64,000 bases of DNA. Origin: Pseudomaricurvus alkylphenolicus (GTDB taxonomy: Bacteria > Pseudomonadota > Gammaproteobacteria > Pseudomonadales > Cellvibrionaceae). The notes under the pieces were generated by a model. It saw only the letters and a list, made by a program, of their open reading frames with translations, was not told the origin of the DNA and did not search any database. The DNA is taken from positions 1,302,001 through 1,366,000 of the forward strand of contig NZ_JAAQPI010000001.1 in NCBI RefSeq assembly GCF_011683955.1. Direction: 5' to 3'. Position numbers and translations under genes: made by a program. Within the stretch, counting starts at the first letter, position 1; each line of letters begins with the position of its first letter. This document shows positions 35,976 through 44,884 of this stretch, piece by piece.

Positions 35976-37255
35976 AGTGCGAAACCTACGGTAGACTTTG
36001 TGGGGGAGCGCAGAGAAATTCGGTGACAGACAAAAACGAAGAAAATCGCAGCGGCAAAAAACATCGCAATATGGATACGAAGCGCCCATTCATAGCTGCC
36101 AAACATATCGAACATGACGCCGGCAAATACCGGAGCACCAAAATTCATTGGTAACAGCACCACCGAGGCCAATCCCAACACTGTGCCAAAGGAGGGCGCG
36201 CCAAAGGTGTGAGCCAGCAAGTTATTAAATGCCGGCACACAGCCTCCAGCGGAAAAACCGATACCCATCACGGCCAGCAGCAGTAGTGGAAAGGGAGGCT
36301 GCGTCAGCAGTACACACCAGAGCACGGCCTGAATGAGGGCGCTGATCCCCAGTGCTTTGCCGGCGCCAAAACGGTCCGAGATCCAGCCGATTGAAAGCGC
36401 ACCAACCATCGAGAAGACACCATTGCAAGCTAACAGCAACGACGCATTGCCCGCACTAATGCCATAGTCCGTGGCGTAGGGAACGATATGGGTGACGATC
36501 ACAATCGATCCGGCAGTGATCAGTCCTGCGAACACCGTGCAACTGAAGAATTTCAAATTTTTCAGCAACATCAGTGTGGTCCAGCGGTGGCAGTCTTGCG
36601 TTAGGGCGCAAGGGCTGGAATGGTCGACTTTCGCTGATCCATAGGGACGTTGACCAACGTCCGAAGGGCGGCTGACGATCATGGTCAGCAGCGGCAGCAC
36701 CAGGAAAAATAACAACGCCGTACCCATCAGCGAGTGGCGCCAACCGAAGACTTCCAATCCCTGACTAAACATAAGAGGCATCAGGGCGGGCAACAGAGGT
36801 ATTGATACGATGCCCATGGCCAGGCCGCGCTTTTTCTGAAACCAGTTATTGGCCAAGGTGGCAGCTGCCAGTGGCCCCATCATCGCGGCCCCCATGCCTA
36901 CCAGGAGCGTATAAGCCAATAGAAATAGCGTTAGATTGCGGGCCTGGGCTGCGCCTAATAATCCCAGACCCGTCAACAGCGCACCGATGGTGATGATTGA
37001 GCGGATGGAGAAGCGATCCATGGCTTTACCGATCCAGGGTGCAGCAACGCCCATCATTAAGGTGATAAGCGCTATGCCGGAGGAACTCAGTGATCGTGGC
37101 GTCGAAAAGGTCTCGGTCAACGGGTTGATCAGTAAACTGTATGTCCCGTAGGTCGCGCCCAATACCAGGTTTTGACACAAAAACCCCATTGCCACCATGC
37201 GCCACCCCAGGAAATCCTGGTGACCTTGATGCGGCGTATTTTCTGTTTCCTTCAT
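35972..37255 (-). CDS. Major facilitator superfamily transporter (427 aa)
   Basis: A 12-helix MFS carrier of the monocarboxylate/oxalate-formate type by eye: FLGWRMVAMGFLCQNLVLGA, then YGTYSLLINPLTETF and the loop signature GKAMDRFSIR. The second half has SIGWISDRFGAGKALG. The ATG at 37255 gives a normal length; the open frame reaches 37312, only 4 bp from the operator-like site, which would leave little room for a promoter. It probably imports an organic acid of the pathway. Confidence 0.85.
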   Translation of the reverse strand: MKETENTPHQGHQDFLGWRMVAMGFLCQNLVLGATYGTYSLLINPLTETFSTPRSLSSSGIALITLMMGVAAPWIGKAMDRFSIRSIITIGALLTGLGLLGAAQARNLTLFLLAYTLLVGMGAAMMGPLAAATLANNWFQKKRGLAMGIVSIPLLPALMPLMFSQGLEVFGWRHSLMGTALLFFLVLPLLTMIVSRPSDVGQRPYGSAKVDHSSPCALTQDCHRWTTLMLLKNLKFFSCTVFAGLITAGSIVIVTHIVPYATDYGISAGNASLLLACNGVFSMVGALSIGWISDRFGAGKALGISALIQAVLWCVLLTQPPFPLLLLAVMGIGFSAGGCVPAFNNLLAHTFGAPSFGTVLGLASVVLLPMNFGAPVFAGVMFDMFGSYEWALRIHIAMFFAAAIFFVFVCHRISLRSPTKSTVGFAL

Positions 37256-37315
37256 CAACACTTCACTCTCTGAATAATCACGGTTAATGCTACGTGAGAG
37301 GCCTGCCAGCAAACC

Positions 37316-37331
37316 TCATTTGATCGCATGA
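37316..37331. promoter_or_regulatory. Shared operator-like site 3 (TCATTTGATCGCATGA)
   Basis: Fits the 16-bp consensus. It lies between the divergent MFS/SDR pair and the SDR-to-KstD operon, about 61-64 bp from each start. Confidence 0.6.
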
Positions 37332-37394
37332 ATCCCCCCGCTGTGCGCTGTGGTAGCTTTTATCTATCAACACAGGTGAGGGGTAAACAACAGC

Positions 37395-38186
37395 ATGATC
37401 TTGAAGGGCAAGGTGGTAATGATCACCGGGATTGGTCCGGGCCTGGGCAGCAAGCTGGCGCTGGCCGCGCTGGAACAGGGGGCGTCGGTGGTGTTGGCTT
37501 CACGTAACACAGACCGTCTGATCCATTTTGAAGAATCCGCCGTCGACAAGGGTTTCTCCAGTCAAAGTATTCTTAAACATCCTGCGGATATAACCGATCG
37601 TGGGGTCTGCGATGCACTGGCAGATCACGCGGTTTCCCATTTTGGTCGTATTGATGCACTTATTAACAGCGCCTACGACCCCGGTAGCTTTTCAAGCGTG
37701 GACCGAGCTGATCTGGACTCCTGGCAGAGGCCCATGCAGGTCAACTTGTTTGGAACGTTGCAGCTGACTCAGGCAGTGGTGCCCCATATGAGAGCTCACG
37801 GCGGTGGCAGTATCGTTATGGTCAACACCATGGCGGTACACAAACCCATGCTGTTCAACGGTGGTTATGCGGCCTCTAAAGCGGCTCTGGCCAGTGCATC
37901 GGCGCATCTGGCTCTGGAGCTTGGGGCGGATAATATCCGGGTTAATTCGGTGTATCTGGGGTGGATGTGGGGCACCAGCGTCGAGGAATATATGCGTGGT
38001 GAAGCTCAACAGCGGGGAGTTGATCTGGAGACGGTTAAGGCAGAGGTTATCCGCCAGATTCCCCTGGGACGTATTCCCACCGACGATGAATGTGCCAAAG
38101 CCGCCTTGTTCTTTGCCTCCGATTTGTCATCGGTTGTCACCGGCGCCAGCCTGGACGTGAACGGTGGTGATTTTATGCCGCACTAA
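37395..38186 (+). CDS. Short-chain dehydrogenase/reductase, divergent NSAYD type (263 aa)
   Basis: SDR with a shifted glycine motif ITGIGPGLGSKLALAA near residue 10, INSAYD where classical members have NNAG, and catalytic YAASK near 156. The C-terminal VVTGASLDVNGGDFMPH is normal. It is the first gene of a five-gene operon with the ThDP enzyme, alcohol dehydrogenase, DUF1214-like protein and KstD-like flavoprotein. It probably oxidises a ring or side-chain hydroxyl. Confidence 0.85.
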   Translation: MILKGKVVMITGIGPGLGSKLALAALEQGASVVLASRNTDRLIHFEESAVDKGFSSQSILKHPADITDRGVCDALADHAVSHFGRIDALINSAYDPGSFSSVDRADLDSWQRPMQVNLFGTLQLTQAVVPHMRAHGGGSIVMVNTMAVHKPMLFNGGYAASKAALASASAHLALELGADNIRVNSVYLGWMWGTSVEEYMRGEAQQRGVDLETVKAEVIRQIPLGRIPTDDECAKAALFFASDLSSVVTGASLDVNGGDFMPH

Positions 38187-38231
38187 GCTAAATGTATCGC
38201 ATTCGAATAGACATAGATCAGGACAAAATCC

Positions 38232-39953
38232 ATGACCATACGACAAACACTGGGAAGCCGCATTGCGGACTTGTTGATGCTCGAAGGTGTAGACACCATG
38301 TTTACCTTGCCGGAGGTGACCTTCGGTGATATTCACAACCGCCTTGTAGAACAGGGTGGCAAAATTATTGCCGGTCACCATGAGACCGCCTGTGCTTATA
38401 TGGCCGAAGCCCATGCCCAATCCACCGGCAATATTGCGGTAACGGGGGGCAACTGCGGGCCAGGTGCCAGCAATCTGCTGCCAGCCATTGTCCATTCCGA
38501 AGCTGAAGGACTACCGATTCTCTACTTGGGTTCAGAACGGGGGCTTGTAGCCCGAAGCTCTGTGCGCAGTTCACAGTTCCAGTGCCCCAATCTGCTCGAT
38601 ATGGTAAAGCCGGTCACCAAGCTGGCGGCAATACTCGAGCGGCCCGAACAGGTGGATGAACTCTTCCGGGAGGCTTTTCGGCAAATGAAAATCGGACGTC
38701 CCGGTCCGGTATACCTGGGACTGCCGTTCGATATGTTGCGTGAAGAGTACGACTTCGAACCTCTGGTGTCACCAGAGCGTTATCGACCCGCTCGGCTGAT
38801 GCCGTCAGTTGAGACTATTGAGCAGGTGGCGGACCGCTTGATCGAAGCTCGCCTGCCGGTATTGATGCCGGGGGCCGGTGTCAGAAATGCGCGCGCGCAC
38901 AAACTGGTGCAACAGTTGGCTGATTTGCTGCAATGCCCGGTGATTCGCACCTACGGCGGAAGAGGCACTTTTCCGGATAACCACCCACAGGTTCTGGATT
39001 TTGGCTATGGCCCCGGACTCGAAGCCACGCAGCAGGCGGATCTGTTGTTGATGCTTGGCTCGTCCATTGGCGAAAAGTTGATGTTCGGAGACAATCTCTA
39101 CTGGCGGGAACAGCAGGGATTTGGTCCATTTTTTGGCGACGATCAAACCTGGATTCAAGTTGAAAAAGACCCCTATATTGCCGGGCGCAATCGGCCGCTG
39201 GATATTGCCCTGACCGGAGATCTCCTTGAGGTTCTGCCATTGCTGATTCAGTCGTTGCAAAGGCGTCAGCGCCGTGCTGAGCCCAGTGAAATGTCTGCAT
39301 GGCGAGAGCAGCGCCTTGAGGCGATTAATGCTTTTTCCGATGCGGCAATAGAAATGGAACCCGTGCATCCAGGTCGCCTGATACTGGAAGCGCAAAAGGC
39401 GTTGCCCAATGATTCCGTCGTGGTCAGCGATGGTGGTGCTACTTTTCTCTGGCAACAACGCTATCTACACAACCAGCACAGTGACTTCCTGGCTACCTTG
39501 AAAATGGGAATGCTGGGAGTGGGAGTGCCCTATGCCATCGGCGCTCAATTAGCGCATCCAGATAAACGCGTGTGTCTTTTTACCGGTGATGGTGCCTTCG
39601 GTTTTTACCCCATGGAATTTGAAACGGCTGTACGTTACCAGCTGCCGATCGTGGTGGTGGTTGCCTACGATCAGGGTTGGGCACTGGAGGTTCCGTATTA
39701 TCAACACCGCTTTGGTCGCACTTTTGAGGTTGATCACCAGTTTATCAGATTAGACAAAATGGTTGAAGAAATGGGCGGCCACGGTGAGTTTTGTGAACGT
39801 ACCGAACAGATTCAACCGGCGATGCAACGGGCCTTTGAAAGCGGCAAGCCGGCACTGGTGCAAATTCTGATGGATCGGGAAACCGCCGCCTATCAAGCGC
39901 CTCATGCTGATCTGATTTACAAGTGGCATGGTGACAAGGTGGCCTATATATGA
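38232..39953 (+). CDS. Thiamine diphosphate-dependent enzyme, acetolactate synthase-like (573 aa)
   Basis: Three-domain ThDP enzyme of the IlvB/2-hydroxyacyl-CoA lyase group. The cofactor-activating Glu51 is in GHHETACAYM, the middle domain has MPGAGVRNARAHKLVQQL, and the Mg/ThDP motif opens with FTGDGAFGFYPMEFE. The metal-site end, usually NN or ND, reads VVAYDQGW, so a Tyr stands where the Mg-ligand Asn is expected. That is unusual and makes the reaction uncertain: C-C lyase, decarboxylase or ligase are possible. A lyase that shortens a 2-hydroxyacyl-CoA would fit the context. Confidence 0.84.
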   Translation: MTIRQTLGSRIADLLMLEGVDTMFTLPEVTFGDIHNRLVEQGGKIIAGHHETACAYMAEAHAQSTGNIAVTGGNCGPGASNLLPAIVHSEAEGLPILYLGSERGLVARSSVRSSQFQCPNLLDMVKPVTKLAAILERPEQVDELFREAFRQMKIGRPGPVYLGLPFDMLREEYDFEPLVSPERYRPARLMPSVETIEQVADRLIEARLPVLMPGAGVRNARAHKLVQQLADLLQCPVIRTYGGRGTFPDNHPQVLDFGYGPGLEATQQADLLLMLGSSIGEKLMFGDNLYWREQQGFGPFFGDDQTWIQVEKDPYIAGRNRPLDIALTGDLLEVLPLLIQSLQRRQRRAEPSEMSAWREQRLEAINAFSDAAIEMEPVHPGRLILEAQKALPNDSVVVSDGGATFLWQQRYLHNQHSDFLATLKMGMLGVGVPYAIGAQLAHPDKRVCLFTGDGAFGFYPMEFETAVRYQLPIVVVVAYDQGWALEVPYYQHRFGRTFEVDHQFIRLDKMVEEMGGHGEFCERTEQIQPAMQRAFESGKPALVQILMDRETAAYQAPHADLIYKWHGDKVAYI

Positions 39954-39972
39954 TTCTGCACAGGAGCAAGGT

Positions 39973-41010
39973 ATGAAAGCCGCGGTTTTTAAGGATCCAC
40001 TTCACATTGTCACCGAAGATAATGTTGAATACCCACAGATCCGCTCAGACGAAGTCCTGGTTAAGGTGATGGCCTGTGGCATCTGTGGATCAGATATGCA
40101 TATGTATCGCACCGAAGCCCACCGCCATGTGCTGAATCGAAAAACCAGTTGTGGAAAAGAAATCCCGGGGCACGAATTCAGCGGCGTTATCGTTGAAATG
40201 GGATCCGAAGTGGAAGGCTTCGAGTTGGGTGAACGAGTAGTGGGTGTGGGTATGGGTGGATTCGCACAATATGTACCGGTGCCCAATAATCCCTTCCAAT
40301 TGGCGAAGATGCCTGATGGCGTGTCGTTTCAGGAAGCGGCAACGACAGAACCCCTGGCCGATGGCTTGCAGATGGTACGCAAAGTCAATCCGAAGTCAGG
40401 CGAAAACATCGTGGTTTACGGCGCGGGTATTATTGGATTGGGTGTCGTTCAGGCACTGTTCGCCGCGGATGTAAAGCTGGGCAAGGTTGTCGTGATTGAT
40501 GTGTCCGAGCGTCGCCTCGACAAGGCCCGGGAGCTGGGAGCGGTCACTGTGAATGCGAGCGAGGGTGATGTCATTGAAAAGGTCCGGCAGCACTGTGGTT
40601 CGGCACCGCTGCAATGGCCCTCGATTAACCCACCGGCGGTGGATGCCGTGATCGACTGCGCCGGCTACATCAAGAGCATGCAGGGCAACACGCCTCTGCA
40701 AAACGCCCTCTATATGCTTAAGGGTGGCGGTGTGGGCCGCATCGTTTGCTTTGGTGCCTATGAGGGGCGGTTCGATGTGGATTTTATGCCGACCATTGAA
40801 AAAGAGATTACCATTATGGGCTCCGAAGGCTATGCCGCAGAAGAACTTGGCCAGGCACTGGATATGATGGCACAGGGTAAGGTGGATCGCCGCTCCCTTA
40901 TTTCCCATTGCTTTGATCTCGATGAGGTTGACCGGGCTTTTGTGACCCAAGGCGGGCCTGAAGCCATCAAGGTGCTGCTTTACCCCAACCCGGACGAATT
41001 AAAGGACTGA
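39973..41010 (+). CDS. Zinc-type alcohol dehydrogenase, MDR family (345 aa)
   Basis: Medium-chain dehydrogenase with catalytic-zinc ligands in ACGICGSDMH near residue 37 and GHEFSG near 70, and the Rossmann motif VVYGAGIIGLGVVQAL near 157. The four-Cys structural-zinc lobe expected after GERVVG is missing: the chain goes straight to VGMGGFAQY. The ATG at 39973 has AGGAG upstream; the frame reaches back into the ThDP gene. It may be a threonine/sorbitol-dehydrogenase-like enzyme adapted to a pathway alcohol. Confidence 0.86.
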   Translation: MKAAVFKDPLHIVTEDNVEYPQIRSDEVLVKVMACGICGSDMHMYRTEAHRHVLNRKTSCGKEIPGHEFSGVIVEMGSEVEGFELGERVVGVGMGGFAQYVPVPNNPFQLAKMPDGVSFQEAATTEPLADGLQMVRKVNPKSGENIVVYGAGIIGLGVVQALFAADVKLGKVVVIDVSERRLDKARELGAVTVNASEGDVIEKVRQHCGSAPLQWPSINPPAVDAVIDCAGYIKSMQGNTPLQNALYMLKGGGVGRIVCFGAYEGRFDVDFMPTIEKEITIMGSEGYAAEELGQALDMMAQGKVDRRSLISHCFDLDEVDRAFVTQGGPEAIKVLLYPNPDELKD

Positions 41011-41014
41011 GCCT

Positions 41015-42124
41015 GTGGCACTGAACACTGATGACGCTGCTGTTTGCGACGGACAGCTGTGGCAAAAATTCTGTAAGCGTTTGTCCGAGGCGACAGCTAC
41101 CTTAAGACATCCCGGTGCTCCGACATCTGACTTTGATCAGGCAGAAGGCAGCCGTTACCTCAGCAGACTGATTCGCCTGGGACTGGAGATCTATCTGGAA
41201 AGTGGTGATCCGGAGTTTCCGTCGTTCTACCAACCGAGTCACGAAACCGCCAAGTTAGGTGGCGACAACCCGGATAACCTTTATCTCTCAGCCACCATAT
41301 CCGGTAAGCATCAATATCGCTTGCGGGGAAATATTGGCTCGGTCTCCTATCTGAGCATTGGATCCAAGGCCAATCGCTATGCCATTGATGGGACTATGCC
41401 ATCTACCGGTGAGCTGGTTGGTGAACAATTCTGTCCCGATAAACACGGCAACTTTAACATCATCGTCAGTGTCACCAAACCAGAAGATAATCAGCCCTGG
41501 CTGCCCCTGGCGGAGGATTCTTCGATGTTACATCTTCGTCAGACTTTTCTGGACCGCAGACGTGAAACGCCAGCCACCATAGGAATCGAACGCATCAGTG
41601 ACGGTCCTTCGGTACCACCACCAGCGGACCCGACCGTGCTAGCCAATCGATTGATGGCGGCAGCGGACTTTGTGGTTCACTCCTCTGCCTTGTTCGCTGG
41701 CTGGGCTGAAACGTTTATGCAAAGCCCCAACCAACTGAAGGATTGGGGGCAGGACATGTTTATCAGGGCCGGTGGCGATCCTCAAATTTTTTATGTGCAT
41801 GGCTATTGGCGGCTCAAACCCGGCGAAGCGCTGGTTATCGATACGCCAGTGCCAGAGTGTGAACACTGGAATATTCAGATCAACAACTGGTGGATGGAAT
41901 CGCTGGATTATCGCTACCACAACATCTGGGTAAATAAGCACTCAGTAACACTCAACCGCGATGGCACTGCGACCATCGTCATTGCAAAAACTGATCCTGG
42001 TTTCGGTAATTGGCTACCAACGGAAGGGCACGACGAGGGTTTTGTGTTATTGCGTTGGGTTCGTGCCTCACATCATCCCGTACCAACCAGCAAAATTGTG
42101 AAACTGGAGAATCGCAGCCCATGA
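41015..42124 (+). CDS. DUF1214-like protein (369 aa)
   Basis: Contains KLGGDNPDNLYLSATISG near residue 77 and HWNIQINNWWMESLDYRYHN near 290, then RDGTATIVIAKTDPG and LLRWVRA, the features of DUF1214-type proteins that occur in steroid and hydrocarbon gene clusters. No signal peptide or catalytic motif is evident. The start is GTG with AAGGA upstream, 4 nt after the dehydrogenase gene. It overlaps the flavoprotein gene by ATGA, so it is a tightly coupled member of the operon. Family name is my recognition, not a search result. Confidence 0.72.
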   Translation: MALNTDDAAVCDGQLWQKFCKRLSEATATLRHPGAPTSDFDQAEGSRYLSRLIRLGLEIYLESGDPEFPSFYQPSHETAKLGGDNPDNLYLSATISGKHQYRLRGNIGSVSYLSIGSKANRYAIDGTMPSTGELVGEQFCPDKHGNFNIIVSVTKPEDNQPWLPLAEDSSMLHLRQTFLDRRRETPATIGIERISDGPSVPPPADPTVLANRLMAAADFVVHSSALFAGWAETFMQSPNQLKDWGQDMFIRAGGDPQIFYVHGYWRLKPGEALVIDTPVPECEHWNIQINNWWMESLDYRYHNIWVNKHSVTLNRDGTATIVIAKTDPGFGNWLPTEGHDEGFVLLRWVRASHHPVPTSKIVKLENRSP

Positions 42125-43827
42125 ATACATCCAATGGTCATTGGGACCATGAGGTAGACGTACTCGTTGTTGGGACCGGGGCGGGCGCCATGGTTGCCGC
42201 TGTCACTGCCGCTCAACGGGGCGCAACAACGTTAATGATCGAAAAGGGAGAACACTACGGTGGCAGTTCAGCCACCTGCGGCGGTGGTGTCTGGATTCCC
42301 GCCAGTGATTCCGCACAGGCTCAGGGTCAGGAGGACAGTCCCAAAGAGGCCTTTCAATACATCAAATCCTTGACCGGTGATACGGTAAACGATGCCAAGA
42401 TCCGTGCCTTTACCGAAGGCGCCAGAAACATGGCCAGGCATATTGAGTCTGTTTCCGGTCTGCGTTTTAACGCTATTCCCTATACCGACTACCATGCGGA
42501 ATTGCCGGGTGGTAAACACGGTTATCGTACCCACGAAACCAATACCTTGCACGCTTCCCAATTGCGCGATGAAGACTTTTCCCGGCTATTGCCGGGCCAT
42601 CCCAGTACGGCCTTGTTCGGGTGCATTCCCTGGACCACGATGGAAGCGGCGCCAATGGTAACCCGTGGCCCAGGCTGGATGAGCACCATGGCTAAGGTAT
42701 TGTGGCGCTACTTCAGCGATGTCCCACAGCGGTTACGCTCTAAACGCAGCCGCTTTCTTGTGTTTGGCAATGCCATTGCCGCGCATCTCAAGCGTGCGTT
42801 CAATCAATATGGCGGCGAAATGTGGCTGCAGTCACCATTGCTGGATCTCGTGCGTGGAGATGACGGTGCTGTTTCAGGGGCCATCGTTAACCGCGAGGGG
42901 CAACGAATTCGCGTTCGGGCACGAAAGGGTGTGGTGTTGGGAGCGGGCGGATTCGAAAGAAACCAGGCGATGCGCGATCAGTACCTGCCGGGTGAGGGAC
43001 GGCCTGAGTGGTCTGGCGGCCAGGTGAATAATACCGGTGATGCGATTCTGGCGGGTATGCGTATTGGCGCGGCCACGGATCTCATGGAGCACGCCTGGTG
43101 GGCGCCAACGGTCAGGGTGCCGGGAGAAAGCCGTGGTCGGCCCTTATTCTACGAACGGGCATTACCGGGTTGCATTATCGTCAACCAGCGGGGCGAACGC
43201 TATATGAACGAAGCACGCAGCTATGACGTGGCGGCCAAGGCCATGATTGATGCGGATCAGCCGGACAAGCGCACGATTCCCTCCTGGATTGTATTTGACG
43301 CGACCTTCCGGAAAAAATACCCCATGGGGCCACTGATGCCAGTATTGCCAGACTGGGTGCACCGCCGCGAGGTGCGCAAAATGATCTGCAAATCATCGAG
43401 CATTGCCGGTCTGGCGAAACAAACGGGAATGGATGCGAAAACACTTGAAAACACCATTGAGCGATTTAATGGCTTTGCCACTACCGGGGTTGACAGCGAT
43501 TTCGGACGGGGGGAGGCTGCTTACGATCGTTACTATGGAGACCAGAATGTAAAGCCAAATCCTAATCTGGCGGCGTTGGGTAGAGCGCCTTTTTATGCCA
43601 TGCCGGTGTATCCCGGGGATATTGGCACCAAGGGTGGATTGGCCACGGATGAAACGGCCCGAGTGATCGATAATTGTGGTGACGTGATTAAGGGACTGTA
43701 TGCGGTTGGCAATAATGCTGCCTCGGTGACGGGCCCCGCGTATCCCGGTGCCGGTTCCACACTGGGTCCGGCGATGACCTTCGGTTTTCTGGCGGCATTG
43801 GATATTACTGATTGTAGAGTGGATTAG
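42121..43827 (+). CDS. FAD-dependent oxidoreductase, 3-ketosteroid-delta1-dehydrogenase-like (568 aa)
   Basis: The N-terminal dinucleotide motif VLVVGTGAGAMVAAVTAAQR is followed by LMIEKGEHYGGSSATCGGGV. The C-terminal NNAASVTGPAYPGAGSTLGP keeps Tyr541 and Gly545, with the same Tyr-x3-Gly spacing as the catalytic Tyr487/Gly491 of KstD. Relatives introduce a delta1 or delta4 double bond next to a ring ketone. The ATG at 42121 overlaps the stop of the previous gene. The last residues (CRVD) and the stop codon are encoded by the REP-like hairpin at 43819. Confidence 0.85.
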   Translation: MNTSNGHWDHEVDVLVVGTGAGAMVAAVTAAQRGATTLMIEKGEHYGGSSATCGGGVWIPASDSAQAQGQEDSPKEAFQYIKSLTGDTVNDAKIRAFTEGARNMARHIESVSGLRFNAIPYTDYHAELPGGKHGYRTHETNTLHASQLRDEDFSRLLPGHPSTALFGCIPWTTMEAAPMVTRGPGWMSTMAKVLWRYFSDVPQRLRSKRSRFLVFGNAIAAHLKRAFNQYGGEMWLQSPLLDLVRGDDGAVSGAIVNREGQRIRVRARKGVVLGAGGFERNQAMRDQYLPGEGRPEWSGGQVNNTGDAILAGMRIGAATDLMEHAWWAPTVRVPGESRGRPLFYERALPGCIIVNQRGERYMNEARSYDVAAKAMIDADQPDKRTIPSWIVFDATFRKKYPMGPLMPVLPDWVHRREVRKMICKSSSIAGLAKQTGMDAKTLENTIERFNGFATTGVDSDFGRGEAAYDRYYGDQNVKPNPNLAALGRAPFYAMPVYPGDIGTKGGLATDETARVIDNCGDVIKGLYAVGNNAASVTGPAYPGAGSTLGPAMTFGFLAALDITDCRVD

Positions 43828-43848
43828 CCGCGAAGCGGCGTAATCCAC
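43819..43848. repeat. REP-like hairpin, copy 2
   Basis: Outer stem GTGGATTA/TAATCCAC with an inner GCCGC-GAA-GCGGC. It has the same outer arms as 18121-18148. It contains the stop codon of the flavoprotein gene (43825-43827) and lies between convergent genes, so it may also terminate transcription. Confidence 0.75.
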
Positions 43849-43869
43849 CTTACGCAATCCCAATAGAAC

Positions 43870-44415
43870 CTATACCTTCTCGGCGGGAGAGATCCCCTGC
43901 TCCTGCGAATCAATGATACGACGTTTCATGGGTTTTACCCATTCTGCCTCCAGCGTTGGGTCTAGCAGCCCTGCTTCTTTAAGTTCATCGCATAATTTCA
44001 TTTGATGACCGATATCGAACAGGTCATACTGGGAGGAGAATTTTCCATTACCGCCGTAGGTAATAAAACTCACACCTTCGGTTTCATAGTAGCTGCCGTC
44101 GGGGCGCTGGCCTGGCCCACGGTTGACCCAGCGGGTGACAATCTGGTCGCCATCGACGGAAATATGTGTGATGGGAAAACTCCAGCCCGTCCATCCTGAT
44201 CCTACGTCCATGTCGCGACCATAGTGCGTTGCCCGGATCTCGTCCCGGTTGCGGGCAAATACCGGCATGCAGCCCCCGTAGGGGCAGTAATAGGTCGCGT
44301 CCTCGTGATACAGCTCGTCAGCGATCCAGGACCAGGTATTGCGCTGCTCAGCTTCGACAAAGGCCTGCTTCAGTCGCTCAGCTGCGGCCATCACTTCTTC
44401 TCTCGGGTATGTCAT
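43870..44415 (-). CDS. SnoaL/NTF2-like protein (181 aa)
   Basis: An NTF2-like fold: EEVMAAAERLKQAFVEAEQR, WIADELYHEDATYYCPYGGC, and later DGDQIVTRWVNRGPGQRPDG. It is somewhat longer than the other SnoaL-like proteins here, with a C-terminal tail. Activity is unknown. It is the last of three minus-strand genes running MFS, SnoaL, SnoaL from 46099. GGAGG precedes the ATG. Confidence 0.8.
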   Translation of the reverse strand: MTYPREEVMAAAERLKQAFVEAEQRNTWSWIADELYHEDATYYCPYGGCMPVFARNRDEIRATHYGRDMDVGSGWTGWSFPITHISVDGDQIVTRWVNRGPGQRPDGSYYETEGVSFITYGGNGKFSSQYDLFDIGHQMKLCDELKEAGLLDPTLEAEWVKPMKRRIIDSQEQGISPAEKV

Positions 44416-44451
44416 GTCATCCTCCTCAGGATCATGTAATAAGTAGTGAAT

Positions 44452-44874
44452 TTACTCCAAACACCCCTCATCGTAGGCGATGCGGATGTGGCACATTTCA
44501 CCGTCGTCATTGAATTTAAAATTCTGAATCAGTAGCAAGCGTTCAGGCTCATCCCCGTCTTTCCACCAGATCGCTCGTGTCAGCACAAAGCTCTCATTGC
44601 CCATGACGATGATTTTTTCAGCCGTCATGTTGACGTTGATCCCATAGGCAATAACGGATTGAAAATACTCCGCGGCTGCTTCACGGCCAATGGCAGGTGG
44701 TGGGACGCCAACGGTGTCCTCGAACACGACATCATTCGATAAGAGCGCAGCCCTGGTCTGCCAGTCTTTGTTGGCATATGAGGCTTGGAAGTCACGCACT
44801 TTTCGCTCTATCTGTTCCCGGGAAAGCGTGCCTCTAGCGTCGTTGATTTGTTTCAAGGCCAATGGATTTTTCAT
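44452..44874 (-). CDS. SnoaL/NTF2-like protein (140 aa)
   Basis: NTF2-like/SnoaL: VRDFQASYANKDWQTRAALL, NDVVFEDTVGVPPPAIGREA, AAEYFQSVIAYGINVNMTAE and IRIAYDEGCLE. It resembles ketosteroid-isomerase-like proteins in size. It lies 10 nt after the MFS gene and 36 nt before the next SnoaL gene. A role as isomerase, dehydratase or binding protein cannot be separated by sequence. Confidence 0.8.
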   Translation of the reverse strand: MKNPLALKQINDARGTLSREQIERKVRDFQASYANKDWQTRAALLSNDVVFEDTVGVPPPAIGREAAAEYFQSVIAYGINVNMTAEKIIVMGNESFVLTRAIWWKDGDEPERLLLIQNFKFNDDGEMCHIRIAYDEGCLE

Positions 44875-44884
44875 GTCGATCTCT

